Assembly: GCA_002281555.1 (NCBI GenBank)
Contig: NCGJ01000001.1
Span: 265,914 to 329,913, forward strand
DNA: 64,000 nt
Direction of reading: 5' to 3'
Source of the DNA: Hydrogenophilales bacterium 28-61-23
GTDB taxonomy: Bacteria; Pseudomonadota; Gammaproteobacteria; Burkholderiales; Thiobacillaceae
Shown in pieces: positions 19,026 to 28,972 of the stretch (position 1 is its first letter; every line of letters begins with the position of its first letter). Both the position numbers and the translations under genes were made by a program. The notes under the pieces are model-generated. The model worked only from the letters and a program-made list of their open reading frames with translations, was not told the origin of the DNA and made no database searches.

Positions 19026-21101
19026 TCAAGCCAGGTTCAGACCGACCAGAATCAGGTCGATGGCCTTGATGCCGATGAACGGCACGATGAGGCCGCCGAG
19101 GCCGTAGACCAGCAGGTTGCGGTTGAGGATGGCGGCCGCGCCCAGGGGCAGGTAGGCCACGCCTTTGAGCGCCAGCGGGATCAGCGCGACGATGATCAGC
19201 GCGTTGAAGATCACCGCCGACAGGATCGCCGAGGCCGGCGTCGCCAGGCCCATCACGTTGAGCGCACCCAGCGCCGGGTAGGTGGTGGCGAAGGCGGCCG
19301 GGATGATGGCGAAGTACTTGGCGACGTCGTTGGCGATGGAGAAGGTGGTCAACGAGCCGCGCGTCATCAACATCTGTTTGCCGGTTTCGACGATCTCGAT
19401 CAGCTTGGTCGGGTTGGAATCCAGGTCGACCATGTTGCCCGCCTCCTTGGCGGCCTGGGTGCCGGTGTTCATCGCCACCGCCACATCGGCCTGGGCCAGC
19501 GCCGGCGCGTCGTTGGTGCCGTCGCCGGTCATCGCCACCAGGCGGCCTTCGGCCTGGTACTGGCGGATCAGCTTCAGCTTGGCTTCCGGTGTCGCTTCGG
19601 CAAGGAAGTCGTCGACCCCGGCTTCGGCGGCGATGGCGGCGGCGGTGAGGCGGTTATCACCGGTGATCATCACGGTCTTGATGCCCATGCGGCGCAGTTC
19701 GACAAAACGCTCCTTGATGCCGCCCTTGACGATGTCTTTCAGTTCGATCACGCCGAGCACGCGCGCTTTTTCGTCGGCCACGTCGGCCACCACCAGCGGC
19801 GTGCTGCCGCGCCGGGCGACGTTTTCGATGATGGTGTCAACCTCAGCCGGGAAGTGGCCGCCCAGGGTTTCGACGTATTGCCGGATGGCGTCCGCCGAGC
19901 CCTTGCGGATCTGACGTTCGCCCAGGTTCACACCACTCATCCGGGTCTGCGCCGAGAAGTGGATGAAGGTGGCGTCGAGGCCATGGATGTCGCGTTCGCG
20001 CAGGTTGAACTTCTGCTTGGCGAGCACGGTGATGGAGCGTCCCTCCGGTGTTTCGTCGGCGAGAGAGGCCAACTGGGCGGCGTCGGCCAGTTCCGCTTCA
20101 GTCACGCCGCTGGCATGCAGGAAGTTTGTCGCTTGGCGATTGCCCAGGGTGATGGTGCCGGTCTTGTCGAGCAGCAGCACATCGACGTCGCCGGCCGCCT
20201 CGACCGCCTTGCCGGAGGTGGCGATGACGTTCTTGCTCAGCATGCGGCCCATGCCGGCGATGCCGATGGCGGAGAGCAGACCGCCGATGGTGGTCGGGAT
20301 CAGGCAGACCAGCAGCGCGATCAGCACGGTCACGCTCACCACCGCGCCGGAACCGGCAGCCGCCACGCTGAAGATCGAGAACGGCAGCAGCGTCGCCGTC
20401 GCCAGCAAAAAGGTCAGCGTCAGCGCCACCAGCAGGATGGTCAGGGCAATCTCGTTGGGCGTTTTCTGGCGTTGGGCGCCTTCCACCATGCTGATCATGC
20501 GGTCGAGGAAGGTTTCGCCCGGATTGACGCTGATGCGCACCACCAGCCAGTCGGACAGCACCCGGGTGCCGCCGGTGACGGCGCTGAAATCGCCGCCCGA
20601 TTCGCGGATTACCGGCGCCGACTCGCCGGTAATGGCCGATTCGTCCACCGAGGCTACACCCTCGATCACCTCGCCGTCGCCGGGGATGGTGTCGCCGGTT
20701 TCCACCAGCACCACGTCACCCAGGCGCAGATCCTCGGCGGCCACGGTGTTCCACTTGCTGCCGTGTTGCGGTTCGAGCTGTTTCTTGGCGAAGACGGTCT
20801 TTTTCAGCCCCTTCAGCGCCGCCGCTTGCGCCTTGCCGCGGCCTTCCGCCATCGCCTCGGCGAAGTTGGCGAACAGCACGGTGAACCACAGCCAGAGACT
20901 GATGGCGAGGATGAAGCCCGCCGGTGCCTCGCCTTTTCCGAGCAGGGCCTGGAGGAACAGGCCGCTGGTCAGCACGCTGCCCAGCCAGACCACGAACATC
21001 ACCGGGTTCTTCAATTGGTAGCGCGGCGACAGGCGCTTGAACGAATCCCATGCGGCCGTTTGCAGCAGATTGGGATCGAATAGGGAGAGTGACTTTTTCA
21101 T
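19026..21101 (-). CDS. kdpB: Potassium-transporting ATPase ATP-binding subunit B
   Basis: A 691-residue P-type ATPase subunit that powers high-affinity potassium uptake. The phosphorylated Asp is in [15 protein letters not shown], near residue 312. The actuator TGES loop appears as ITGESAPV. The ATP-site KGS appears as IRKGSADAI, and the hinge as [17 protein letters not shown]. Membrane helices are at both ends and around the middle. Its length is normal for KdpB. It lies between kdpA (22-bp gap) and kdpC (22-bp gap). A long open frame on the opposite strand is a GC-driven shadow. Confidence 0.98.
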   Translation of the reverse strand: MKKSLSLFDPNLLQTAAWDSFKRLSPRYQLKNPVMFVVWLGSVLTSGLFLQALLGKGEAPAGFILAISLWLWFTVLFANFAEAMAEGRGKAQAAALKGLKKTVFAKKQLEPQHGSKWNTVAAEDLRLGDVVLVETGDTIPGDGEVIEGVASVDESAITGESAPVIRESGGDFSAVTGGTRVLSDWLVVRISVNPGETFLDRMISMVEGAQRQKTPNEIALTILLVALTLTFLLATATLLPFSIFSVAAAGSGAVVSVTVLIALLVCLIPTTIGGLLSAIGIAGMGRMLSKNVIATSGKAVEAAGDVDVLLLDKTGTITLGNRQATNFLHASGVTEAELADAAQLASLADETPEGRSITVLAKQKFNLRERDIHGLDATFIHFSAQTRMSGVNLGERQIRKGSADAIRQYVETLGGHFPAEVDTIIENVARRGSTPLVVADVADEKARVLGVIELKDIVKGGIKERFVELRRMGIKTVMITGDNRLTAAAIAAEAGVDDFLAEATPEAKLKLIRQYQAEGRLVAMTGDGTNDAPALAQADVAVAMNTGTQAAKEAGNMVDLDSNPTKLIEIVETGKQMLMTRGSLTTFSIANDVAKYFAIIPAAFATTYPALGALNVMGLATPASAILSAVIFNALIIVALIPLALKGVAYLPLGAAAILNRNLLVYGLGGLIVPFIGIKAIDLILVGLNLA

Positions 21102-21123
21102 GGGAATTCCTTTTGGGCTTGCC

Positions 21124-22932
21124 TTAATTCACACCGAGCATCTGCAACTGCTCGACCACCGGCCCCAGCGCCAGCGCCGGCAGGAAGGTGAGCGCGCCGA
21201 CGACAATCACGCTGCCGATCAGCAGCAGCACGAACAGCGGGGTATGCGTGGGCAGGGTGCCGGCCGAGGCCGGGATGATCTTCTTGGCCGCCAACGAGCC
21301 GGCGATGGCCAGTACCGCGATGACCAGCCAGTAGCGCGCCATCAACATGGCCAGCCCCAACATGCCGTTGTAGAACGGGGTGTTGGCCGACAGGCCGCCA
21401 AAGGCGCTGCCGTTGTTGTTGCCGGCCGACGAGAAGGCATAGAGGATTTCCGAGAAACCGTGCGCGCCGGGGTTGGCGATGCCAGCCACGCCGGGCGCCA
21501 CTACCACCGCAATGGCCGCGCCGAGCAGGACTACCAGCGGCGGCACCAGGATGGCGACGGCAGCCATCTTGACCTCGAAGGCCTCGATCTTCTTGCCCAG
21601 ATACTCCGGCGTGCGGCCGATCATCAGTCCGGCAACGAACACCGCGACGATGGCGAACATCAGCATGCCGTAGAGGCCGGAACCGACGCCGCCGAAGATC
21701 ACCTCGCCGAGTTGCATCAACCACATCGGCACCAGGCCGCCCATCGGCGTGAACGAGTCGTGCATCGCATTCACCGAGCCGTTGGAGGCGGCCGTGGTGG
21801 CGGTTGCCCACATGGCCGAGTTGACGATGCCGAAGCGCGCCTCCTTACCTTCCATATTGCCGCCGGCGGACAGCTCGGATGCTTGCGTCGCCAGTCCAAG
21901 CCTATCGAACAGCGGGTTGCCGGCCTGTTCCGCGCCGACGCAAACCGCGCCCAGCCCGACCAGCACGAGAGTCATCGCCGCCAGGATGGCGACACCCTGG
22001 CGGGTATCGCCGACCATCTTGCCGAAGGTGATGCACAAGGCCGCCGGGATGATCAGGATGGCCAGCATTTCCAGGAAGTTCGCCAACGGCGTCGGGTTCT
22101 CTAGCGGATGCGCGGAGTTGACGTTGAAGAAACCGCCGCCGTTGGTGCCGAGTTGCTTGATGGCGACCTGAGAAGCGGCCGGGCCGACGGCGATGGTCTG
22201 CTTCGTGTCCAGAGTTGCTTCCATGACCGGCTTGCCGGCGGCATCCTGCAACGCTTGGCCATCGGCGCCCAGCTTCGCCTTTTCGTATTGCGCCGGCTGG
22301 CTGAGTTCAACCGTCTGAGACGGCGCGAAGGTCTGCACCACGCCCTGACTCACCAGCACCACGGCCAGGATCAGCGACAGCGGCAGCAGCACGTACAGCG
22401 TCGAACGGGTCAGGTCGACCCAGAAATTCCCGATGCGGTCCGCCTCGCGTTGCACGAATCCGCGCACCACCGCGACCAGTACGGCCATGCCGCTGGCGGC
22501 AGAAACAAAGTTCTGCACGGAAAGACCCGCCATCTGGGTGAGATAACTCATCGTCACCTCGCCGCTGTAGCCCTGCCAGTTGGTGTTGGTGGCGAAGCTG
22601 ATCGCCGTGTTGAAGGCGGAATCCGGCGTGACGTTGCCCAGTCCCTGCGGATTTAGCGGCAGCCAGAGTTGCAGCCGCTGCAAGGCATAGACCACCAGCA
22701 ACCCGAGCAGATTGAAAACCAGGAACGCCATGGCGTAGCGCAGCCAGGACATGCCTTCTTCGGACTTGATGCCGGACAGCCGATAAAGCCCGTTTTCCAG
22801 CGGACGCAACCAGCGTACGTAGACCGGCAGTTCGCCGACGTAAACCCGCGCCATGTAAAGCCCCAGCGGCCAGGCCAGGAGCAGCAGCGCGGCCAGATAC
22901 AGGCCGATTTGTAGATAGCCGTTGCCAGTCAT
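21124..22932 (-). CDS. kdpA: Potassium-transporting ATPase potassium-binding subunit A
   Basis: A 602-residue channel-like subunit that binds and conducts potassium. About ten membrane helices are seen. Selectivity-filter-type Gly motifs occur in the four repeats, for example [22 protein letters not shown] and [13 protein letters not shown]. The N-terminus, [22 protein letters not shown], matches the family. Its ATG overlaps the kdpF stop, and AGGAG-like bases lie before it. It is the first large gene of the operon. Confidence 0.98.
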   Translation of the reverse strand: MTGNGYLQIGLYLAALLLLAWPLGLYMARVYVGELPVYVRWLRPLENGLYRLSGIKSEEGMSWLRYAMAFLVFNLLGLLVVYALQRLQLWLPLNPQGLGNVTPDSAFNTAISFATNTNWQGYSGEVTMSYLTQMAGLSVQNFVSAASGMAVLVAVVRGFVQREADRIGNFWVDLTRSTLYVLLPLSLILAVVLVSQGVVQTFAPSQTVELSQPAQYEKAKLGADGQALQDAAGKPVMEATLDTKQTIAVGPAASQVAIKQLGTNGGGFFNVNSAHPLENPTPLANFLEMLAILIIPAALCITFGKMVGDTRQGVAILAAMTLVLVGLGAVCVGAEQAGNPLFDRLGLATQASELSAGGNMEGKEARFGIVNSAMWATATTAASNGSVNAMHDSFTPMGGLVPMWLMQLGEVIFGGVGSGLYGMLMFAIVAVFVAGLMIGRTPEYLGKKIEAFEVKMAAVAILVPPLVVLLGAAIAVVVAPGVAGIANPGAHGFSEILYAFSSAGNNNGSAFGGLSANTPFYNGMLGLAMLMARYWLVIAVLAIAGSLAAKKIIPASAGTLPTHTPLFVLLLIGSVIVVGALTFLPALALGPVVEQLQMLGVN

Positions 22933-23021
22933 GAGAATTTCTCCGGAAAGAACAGCGCGATGACCAGGTAGACGAACACCCCGGCCGCGGCCAATAAAGC
23001 GATCAAATAGAGCGCGTTCAT
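22929..23021 (-). CDS. kdpF: KdpF small subunit
   Basis: A 30-residue single-helix peptide, [18 protein letters not shown], ending FFPEKFS. This is the usual size and ending of KdpF, which stabilises the Kdp complex in the membrane. GGAGG lies 7 bp before the ATG. The stop overlaps the kdpA start (ATGA), and only 1 bp separates it from the 29-residue ORF upstream. It is too short for standard ORF calling. Confidence 0.85.
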   Translation of the reverse strand: MNALYLIALLAAAGVFVYLVIALFFPEKFS

Positions 23022-23022
23022 G

Positions 23023-23112
23023 TCAACGCCTCCGCAACTTGTCGAAAGCCAAGGCCAGCGCGGCGGTAATGCCGAAGAACGCCAGTGCGGCGAAGAGATA
23101 GATCAGGTCCAT
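23023..23112 (-). CDS. 29-residue membrane peptide at the head of the kdp operon
   Basis: MDLIYLFAALAFFGITAALA, then LAFDKLRRR: one hydrophobic helix with a basic tail. AGGAG lies 5 bp before the ATG and the stop is 1 bp from kdpF. It is the first ORF after the KdpE-type sites, so it is probably translated with the operon. It resembles KdpF in size but not in sequence. I have no firm family name; a second KdpF-like accessory peptide is the simplest idea. Confidence 0.65.
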   Translation of the reverse strand: MDLIYLFAALAFFGITAALALAFDKLRRR

Positions 23113-23147
23113 GACAACTCCTGTGGATGCGAAAGATTACGCACTGA

Positions 23148-23212
23148 ACTCTAGGCGGGTTCGGGTCAAGAAAAGGCCAAGACCGGGACGAGCCGCATTA
23201 AGAAAACATCAA
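23148..23212 (-). promoter_or_regulatory. Double KdpE-type site and -10 box of the kdp operon
   Basis: On the minus strand, TTGATGT-TTTC-TTAATGC (23195-23212) and TTGGCCT-TTTC-TTGACCC (23163-23180) are 32 bp apart. Nine bases later comes TAGAGT (23148-23153) as the -10 box, 35 bp before the first ORF. The arrangement parallels 17223-17288. Confidence 0.6.
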
Positions 23213-23328
23213 GATGACAGGCTGCCATCGCATCCCGGAGCAAGCGTTTTCAACACCCGATACCGGAATACCTCTGTAATATCGGCTATCCGACAAATTC
23301 AGTCGGGTATTAACCAGGGGAAGAAAAC

Positions 23329-23568
23329 ATGAACGAACCCGTTATCGCCGGCAAGGAACCCATCGAGGCCAATCTGGAAGCAGGTGAATATTGGTGGTGC
23401 AGTTGCGGCAGATCGAAGAATCAACCGTTTTGCGACGGCTCCCACGCCGGCACCGATTTCAAGCCGATGCCGTTCAAGCTGGAGACGCAGACCCAGGTCT
23501 GGCTCTGTACCTGCAAGCATTCCGCCAACCCACCCTATTGCGATGGCGCGCACGAGTTGCTGGATTGA
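23329..23568 (+). CDS. Tandem CDGSH iron-sulphur protein
   Basis: A 79-residue protein with two CDGSH-type motifs, CSCGRSKNQPFCDGSH and CTCKHSANPPYCDGAH. Each should hold a 2Fe-2S cluster with three Cys and one His. Such mitoNEET-like proteins are redox-active and may carry clusters or electrons; the exact role is unknown in bacteria. AGGGGAAG lies just before the ATG. It is transcribed away from the kdp operon and towards rnf, 75 bp before rnfA. It may therefore be linked to Rnf, but a separate promoter is equally likely. Confidence 0.85.
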   Translation: MNEPVIAGKEPIEANLEAGEYWWCSCGRSKNQPFCDGSHAGTDFKPMPFKLETQTQVWLCTCKHSANPPYCDGAHELLD

Positions 23569-23643
23569 ATATTCGACGTTGTCCGCGCCCTATCGGGTAG
23601 CGGATAATCGCGGCGAAAAATCACGCGCCTGATCGCACCCCCC

Positions 23644-24219
23644 TTGGAAAACTACCTTCTCATCCTGATCGGCACGGTGTTCGTGAACAACATCGTGATG
23701 TCGAAAATTCTCGGCTTGTGCCCATTCATGGGCGTTTCGCGCAAGCTGGAAGCCGCCATCGGCATGGGCGCCGCCACCACCTTCGTGTTGACGCTGGCGT
23801 CCGGCGCCAGCTATCTGGTCGACACCTATCTGCTCGGACAGGATTTGTCCTATCTGCGCACCTTGTCGTTCATCGTGGTGATCGCCGGCATCGTCGGGTT
23901 CACCGAGATGTTCATCAAGAAGACTTCGCCGGTGCTGTTCCGTGTGCTGGGCATCTATCTGCCGCTGATCACGACCAATTGCGCGGTACTGGGCATTCCG
24001 CTGCTGAATGTGCAGGAACAGCACAATTTTCTCGAGTCGCTGTTCTACGGCCTGGGCGGCGCGCTCGGCTTCAGTCTGGTGCTGATGTTGTTCGCGGCGA
24101 TGCGCGAGCGGCTTGAGGCGGCAGATGTGCCCAAGCCGTTTCGCGGCGTCAGCATCGCCATGATTACGGCCGGCTTGATGAGCCTGGCGTTCATGGGCTT
24201 TGCCGGATTGATCCGATAG
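23644..24219 (+). CDS. rnfA: Rnf electron transport complex subunit A
   Basis: A 191-residue, six-helix inner-membrane protein. [14 protein letters not shown] near the N-terminus and the matching [14 protein letters not shown] hold the conserved Cys of RnfA/RnfE that bind an iron-sulphur cluster at the centre of the complex. The start is a TTG, because the family start (EYLLILIGT) aligns with [10 protein letters not shown] and no ATG or GTG is suitably placed. Rnf couples NADH-ferredoxin electron flow to sodium or proton movement. The stop overlaps the rnfB start. Confidence 0.93.
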   Translation: MENYLLILIGTVFVNNIVMSKILGLCPFMGVSRKLEAAIGMGAATTFVLTLASGASYLVDTYLLGQDLSYLRTLSFIVVIAGIVGFTEMFIKKTSPVLFRVLGIYLPLITTNCAVLGIPLLNVQEQHNFLESLFYGLGGALGFSLVLMLFAAMRERLEAADVPKPFRGVSIAMITAGLMSLAFMGFAGLIR

Positions 24220-24767
24220 TGCTCAGCTCAATTCTGGTCATGGCGGCAATCGGCCTGGTGCTGGGCGGCATCCTGGGCTGGGCGGCGATCAAGCTCCGGG
24301 TTCAGGACGATCCGCTGGTGGAAAAGATCGACGCGATCCTGCCCCAGACGCAATGCGGCCAATGCGGTTTTGCCGGTTGCAAACCCTATGCCGAGGCCAT
24401 CGCCAAGGGTGAGGCGGATATCAATCTGTGCCCCCCGGGCGGCGCGGAAGGTGTCAAGAATCTGGCCGAATTGCTCGGCGTCGATGCCAAGCCCCTGGGC
24501 GAAGGCGTCGAGCCAAAACCCAAATCGGTGGCGGTCATCGACGAGAACACCTGCATCGGCTGCACCTTGTGCATACAGGCCTGCCCGGTCGATGCCATCG
24601 TCGGCGCGGCCAAGCAGTTGCACGTCATCGTGGCAGCGCAATGCACCGGCTGTGAACTCTGCCTGCCGCCCTGCCCGGTCGACTGCATCGGTATGCAGGT
24701 GATCAAGGAAGACGTGGTGACCTGGAAATGGCGCTATCCCATCCACATGATGAAGCGCGCGGCATGA
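24219..24767 (+). CDS. rnfB: Rnf electron transport complex subunit B
   Basis: A 182-residue iron-sulphur subunit with an N-terminal membrane helix and a GTG start that overlaps the rnfA stop. First comes the 4Fe-4S domain [15 protein letters not shown], with a fourth Cys in NLCPPGG. Two ferredoxin-type clusters follow: [16 protein letters not shown] and [16 protein letters not shown]. This is the short form of RnfB found in proteobacteria. It probably exchanges electrons with soluble ferredoxin. Confidence 0.95.
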   Translation: MLSSILVMAAIGLVLGGILGWAAIKLRVQDDPLVEKIDAILPQTQCGQCGFAGCKPYAEAIAKGEADINLCPPGGAEGVKNLAELLGVDAKPLGEGVEPKPKSVAVIDENTCIGCTLCIQACPVDAIVGAAKQLHVIVAAQCTGCELCLPPCPVDCIGMQVIKEDVVTWKWRYPIHMMKRAA

Positions 24768-24777
24768 GTCTGAAGCC

Positions 24778-26415
24778 ATGAGTCGAAAGCTGTATACCTT
24801 CAACGGCGGCGTGCATCCGGACGGACACAAGGCCATGTCCAACGGCACGCCGATTCGCGCCATGACCCTGCTGCCGCGTTACATCGTGCCGCTGCGCCAG
24901 CATATCGGCACACCGGCGCGGCCCCTGGTCGCGGCCGGCGACACGGTGTTGCGCGGCCAGACGATCGGGGCGGCTGATGGCTACGTCTCCACCGCCGTGC
25001 ATGCGCCCACTTCCGGCCGCGTCGTTGCCGTCGAACCGCGCGCCGTGCCGCATCCTTCCGGCATGTTCGATCTGGCCGTGGTGATCGAATCGGATGGTGC
25101 CGACCGGGCCATCGAATTCCAGCCGCTGGATTGGCGCAATCTGGATCCTTCCGCGTTGCGCAATCGCGTCCGCGACATGGGCCTCGCCGGCCTCGGTGGC
25201 GCGGTCTTTCCCAGTTATATCAAGCTCAATCCTGGCGGACAGAAAATCCACACGCTGATACTCAACGGCGCCGAATGCGAGCCATGGATCACCTGCGACG
25301 ACCGTTTGATGCGCGAACGCGCGCCGGAGCTGGTGCGCGGCATCGAAATCATGCGGCATGCGCTGGGCAGCGAAACCGTGCTGATCGGCATCGAAGACAA
25401 CAAGCCGGAAGCCATCGCCGCCCTGCGCGCCGCAGCCCCCGCCGGGATGGAAGTCATCGCGGTGCCCACGCGCTACCCGGGCGGCGGCGGCAAGCAACTG
25501 ACTTACAGCCTGACCGGTGTGGAAACGCCCGCCGGCGGACGCTCCACCGATGTCGGCATCCAGGTGTTCAACGTCGGCACCGCTTACAGCCTCTATCGCG
25601 CGGTGGAACTGGGCGAGCCGATGATCTCGCGCGTGGCCACCATCACCGGCCATGTCGCCCAACCCGGCAATTTCGAAGTTCGCGTCGGCACGCCGCTGTC
25701 CGACCTGGTCGCGGCGGCGGGCGGCGCGCTGGCGGGAGCAAGCGGTGAACTCATCGGCGGCCCGATGATGGGTTTCGATCTGAGAGACAGCGACGCCCCG
25801 GTAACCAAGGCGGTGAACTGCCTGATCGTCAAAAATCCGCGCCTATTTCCGGCCAAACCGATCGAACTGCCCTGCATCCGTTGCGGCGCATGCGCGCAAG
25901 CCTGCCCTGCCGACCTGCAACCGTTCGAGATGTATTGGTATAGCCGCGCCAAGGATTTCGGCCGCGCCCAGAGCTACAACCTGTTCGACTGCATCGAGTG
26001 CGGCTGCTGTTCCTATGTCTGCCCGAGCCACATCCCGCTGGTCGATTATTTCCGTTTTTCCAAGAGCGAAATCTGGGAACGCGAACGCGAAAAACGCAGC
26101 GCCGATCAAGCCCGCGTCCGGCACGAATTCAAGGTTTTCCGACTGGAACGGGAAAAACAGGACAAGGCCGAAAAATTCGCCAAGGCAGCGGAAAAGTCAC
26201 GTGAAAGCGCGGCCAGCAACGCCGTAACACCCGCCGATCCGGACGCCGAAAAGAAAAAAGCCATTCTGCAAGCCGCGCTGGATCGCGCCCAAAAGACGAA
26301 AGAAACCGTCACCCCGAAGAACACCGAGAACCTGACATCCGGCGTGCAAAAAGAAATCGATGCAATCGAAGCGCGACGGGCCAAGGTCGAAGAAAAAACG
26401 GAATCGCACGAATGA
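24778..26415 (+). CDS. rnfC: Rnf electron transport complex subunit C
   Basis: A 545-residue peripheral subunit that takes electrons from NADH through FMN. The N-terminal region has GGVHPDGHKAMSNG. The flavin/NADH fold has the Gly-rich LGGAVFPSYIKL, and the family phrase ILNGAECEPWITCDDRL follows. Two 4Fe-4S motifs lie near residues 365-415, CIRCGACAQACPADL and CIECGCCSYVCPSHIPL. The C-terminal 100 residues are a charged, probably helical tail rich in Lys, Glu and Ala, as in many proteobacterial RnfC. It overlaps rnfD. Confidence 0.96.
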   Translation: MSRKLYTFNGGVHPDGHKAMSNGTPIRAMTLLPRYIVPLRQHIGTPARPLVAAGDTVLRGQTIGAADGYVSTAVHAPTSGRVVAVEPRAVPHPSGMFDLAVVIESDGADRAIEFQPLDWRNLDPSALRNRVRDMGLAGLGGAVFPSYIKLNPGGQKIHTLILNGAECEPWITCDDRLMRERAPELVRGIEIMRHALGSETVLIGIEDNKPEAIAALRAAAPAGMEVIAVPTRYPGGGGKQLTYSLTGVETPAGGRSTDVGIQVFNVGTAYSLYRAVELGEPMISRVATITGHVAQPGNFEVRVGTPLSDLVAAAGGALAGASGELIGGPMMGFDLRDSDAPVTKAVNCLIVKNPRLFPAKPIELPCIRCGACAQACPADLQPFEMYWYSRAKDFGRAQSYNLFDCIECGCCSYVCPSHIPLVDYFRFSKSEIWEREREKRSADQARVRHEFKVFRLEREKQDKAEKFAKAAEKSRESAASNAVTPADPDAEKKKAILQAALDRAQKTKETVTPKNTENLTSGVQKEIDAIEARRAKVEEKTESHE

Positions 26416-27449
26416 TCGGCTCGCCCTACACCCTTGGCGGCAATTCCACCTCGACGATCATGCTCAAGGTCATGCTCGCGCTGGTTCCCGGCATCCTGGC
26501 GCACGCCTGGTATTTCGGCCCCGGCATCTGGATCAGTCTGCTGGTCTGCAGCGTCTTCGCGCTTGGCTTCGAGGCTTTCATGTTGTTGATGCGCGGACGG
26601 CCGCTGAAGCATGCCCTGTCCGACAACTCGGCGCTGCTGACCGCCTGGCTGCTGGCGTTATCGCTGCCGACACTGGCGCCCTGGTGGCTCTATGCCATTG
26701 GCATGCTGTTCGCCATCGTCGTCGCCAAACAGTTTTATGGTGGCCTCGGCCAGAACCTGTTCAACCCGGCGATGATCGGCTATGCGGCGCTGATCGTCAG
26801 TTTCCCGGTCAACATGACGCAGTGGGCCGCGCCCGTCGACCTCGCCGATCACGCGCTGACGCTGCTGGATGCGTTCGACGTGGTCTTCGCCGGCCAAGGC
26901 TCGATCAGCCCGGACGCCTACACCTCCGCCACGGTGCTGGACACCTGGAAAACCCAGGCGCGATTGAACACGCCGGTTGCATCCATCCTCAGCCAACCGA
27001 TGTTTGGCTGGGCCGGCGGGCGCGGCATGGAGACCGTCGCCGCGATGTACCTCCTCGGCGGCTTGTACCTGTTCTGGAGCCGGCTCATCACCTGGCATAT
27101 TCCCCTGGCGTTCCTGGTCGGCGTCGCCGCCAGCGCCGGCTTGCTGCACCTGATCGATCCGACCCAACACGCCGGCCCGCTGCTGCATCTGTTCTCCGGC
27201 GGCGTCATGCTGGGCGCGTTCTTCATCGCCACCGACCCGGTCACGGCCGCCTCGACGCCGCGCGGCAAGCTGATCTACGCCGGACTTGCCGGCATTTTGA
27301 CGGCGATCATCCGCGCTTTCGGCGGCTATCCGGATGGTGTCGCATTCGCTGTGTTGTTGATGAACATCTGCGTGCCGTTCATCGACACCTACACGCAGCC
27401 GCGCGTGTTCGGACATGGCGCCGGCCCAAAAAAGGCGGGTAAAGCATGA
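26412..27449 (+). CDS. rnfD: Rnf electron transport complex subunit D
   Basis: A 345-residue membrane protein homologous to NqrB. It has about nine helices. The site of covalently bound FMN is likely the Thr in YTSATVLDTWK (compare SGATPL in other RnfD). FNPAMIGYAALIVSFP and TDPVTAASTPRGKLIYAGLAG are typical. Riboflavin is also usually bound here. It forms part of the ion-moving core with RnfA, E and G. It overlaps rnfC (ATGA) and rnfG (ATGA). Confidence 0.95.
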   Translation: MIGSPYTLGGNSTSTIMLKVMLALVPGILAHAWYFGPGIWISLLVCSVFALGFEAFMLLMRGRPLKHALSDNSALLTAWLLALSLPTLAPWWLYAIGMLFAIVVAKQFYGGLGQNLFNPAMIGYAALIVSFPVNMTQWAAPVDLADHALTLLDAFDVVFAGQGSISPDAYTSATVLDTWKTQARLNTPVASILSQPMFGWAGGRGMETVAAMYLLGGLYLFWSRLITWHIPLAFLVGVAASAGLLHLIDPTQHAGPLLHLFSGGVMLGAFFIATDPVTAASTPRGKLIYAGLAGILTAIIRAFGGYPDGVAFAVLLMNICVPFIDTYTQPRVFGHGAGPKKAGKA

Positions 27450-28093
27450 GCCCGGCGCTACGTGAAACCGTGTCGACCGCACTCACGTTGCTGGTCTTTT
27501 CAGTTGTCGGCGCCAGCCTGCTGTCCGGCGTCTTCACGCTGACCAGCCCGACCATAGAACTCAGCGTGCAAGCCGACAAGCTAGCGCTGGTCTCGCAAAC
27601 CCTGCCCGCCGGCAGTTTCGACAACGACTTGATCCGCGATGCCATAGTGCTGCCGGCCAATCCGCAACTCGGCTTGAAGCGTCCAGGCCAGGCTTATGTA
27701 GCGCGCAAACAAGGCAATGCGACCGCCGTCGTGCTCGAAGCCATCGCACCCGATGGCTACGCGGGCGAGATTCGCCTGCTGATCGGCATACAGGCCGACG
27801 GCCGCGTCACCGGTGTGCGTGTCACCGCGCACAAGGAAACCCCCGGCCTAGGCGATTACATCGAGATCGCGCGCAACCCGTGGATCAATCAATTCACTGG
27901 CAAGAGCCTGATCGCACCGGCCGACACGGCCTGGAAAGTCCGCAAGGACGGCGGCGTTTTCAACTACATGGCCGGCGCCACGATTACACCGCGCGCGGTG
28001 GTCAAAGCGGTCAACAAGGCCCTGCATTTTTTCGAATCGCACAAAGACGAACTTCTCGCACCGCAACGGGAGAACCGCCATGTCCAGTCCTGA
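27446..28093 (+). CDS. rnfG: Rnf electron transport complex subunit G
   Basis: A 215-residue protein with an N-terminal helix and a periplasmic FMN-binding domain. The flavinylation site is the Thr in MAGATITPRAVVKAV, near residue 180. VTAHKETPGLGDYIE is another signature. The flavin is attached by the ApbE protein, whose gene is not in this window. It overlaps rnfD and, by 14 bp, rnfE, so its last codons lie over the start of rnfE. Confidence 0.95.
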   Translation: MSPALRETVSTALTLLVFSVVGASLLSGVFTLTSPTIELSVQADKLALVSQTLPAGSFDNDLIRDAIVLPANPQLGLKRPGQAYVARKQGNATAVVLEAIAPDGYAGEIRLLIGIQADGRVTGVRVTAHKETPGLGDYIEIARNPWINQFTGKSLIAPADTAWKVRKDGGVFNYMAGATITPRAVVKAVNKALHFFESHKDELLAPQRENRHVQS

Positions 28094-28817
28094 AGCCGCC
28101 TTGACACCGGAAATATCGCCGGAATCGGCCCCTGGAGCGGCGCCGGAACCCGCCGCGCCACGCGCGCGTCTGCTGTCGCAAGAAACCCGCGACATCATCC
28201 TGAACGGCCTGTGGAAGCAAAATCCGGGCGTCGTCCAGATACTCGGCCTGTGTCCCCTGCTGGCGATCAGCAACAACGTGGTCAACGCGCTTTCACTGGG
28301 ACTTGCGACCACGCTGGTCATGGCGTTGTCGAGCGGCTCGGTTGCATTGGTGCGCAATTTCATCCCGCACGCCATTCGTATCCCCGCTTTCGTGCTGATC
28401 ATTGCCGTGCTGGTGACGATGGTGGAATTGGCCATGCACGCCTGGGTGCCCGCCCTGTATATCGTGCTGGGCGTATTCCTGCCGCTGATCACCACCAACT
28501 GCATCGTGCTGGCGCGCGTCGAGGCGTTCGCGTCGAAGCGCTCCACATCGCACTCCGTCCTCGATGCCACCATGATGGGCCTGGGCCTCACCGCCGTTCT
28601 GGTCGTGCTGGGCAGCGTGCGCGAAGCGATCGGCAAGGGCACGTTGTTTTCCGGCATTGACATGGCGCTCGGCCCGGTCGCCAAGGATTGGGTCATACCC
28701 TTGGCGCATGACTACAGCGGCTTTCTGCTCGCCGTGCTGCCGCCCGGCGCATTCATCGGCCTGGGCCTGCTGATCGCCACGCGCAACTGGCTACAGGAAG
28801 AGCGGCCTGGCCATTGA
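28080..28817 (+). CDS. rnfE: Rnf electron transport complex subunit E
   Basis: A 245-residue, six-helix membrane protein, the pseudo-symmetric partner of RnfA. ILGLCPLLAISNNVVNALSL and [16 protein letters not shown] hold the conserved Cys. The N-terminal 30 residues (SPEAALTPEISPESAPGAAP and on) are a Pro/Ala/Glu-rich extension absent from most RnfE; a later start is possible, but GGAG-like bases precede this ATG. It ends the rnf block; rnfH is absent. In E. coli nth follows directly, whereas here a metalloprotease gene lies between. Confidence 0.94.
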   Translation: MSSPEAALTPEISPESAPGAAPEPAAPRARLLSQETRDIILNGLWKQNPGVVQILGLCPLLAISNNVVNALSLGLATTLVMALSSGSVALVRNFIPHAIRIPAFVLIIAVLVTMVELAMHAWVPALYIVLGVFLPLITTNCIVLARVEAFASKRSTSHSVLDATMMGLGLTAVLVVLGSVREAIGKGTLFSGIDMALGPVAKDWVIPLAHDYSGFLLAVLPPGAFIGLGLLIATRNWLQEERPGH

Positions 28818-28972
28818 AGAGCCGGCCTTGCTGGCCGATGCGCCCCGGCCAGCGACTCATCGCCTATTGATCAGCCTATTGATCAACTTCCTGACGATGG
28901 GCATCATCCTTGCCCGCACAAGCCGGAATGCTTGGCATTCGAAAAATAAGCAATTTTTATGGGGATAAACCA

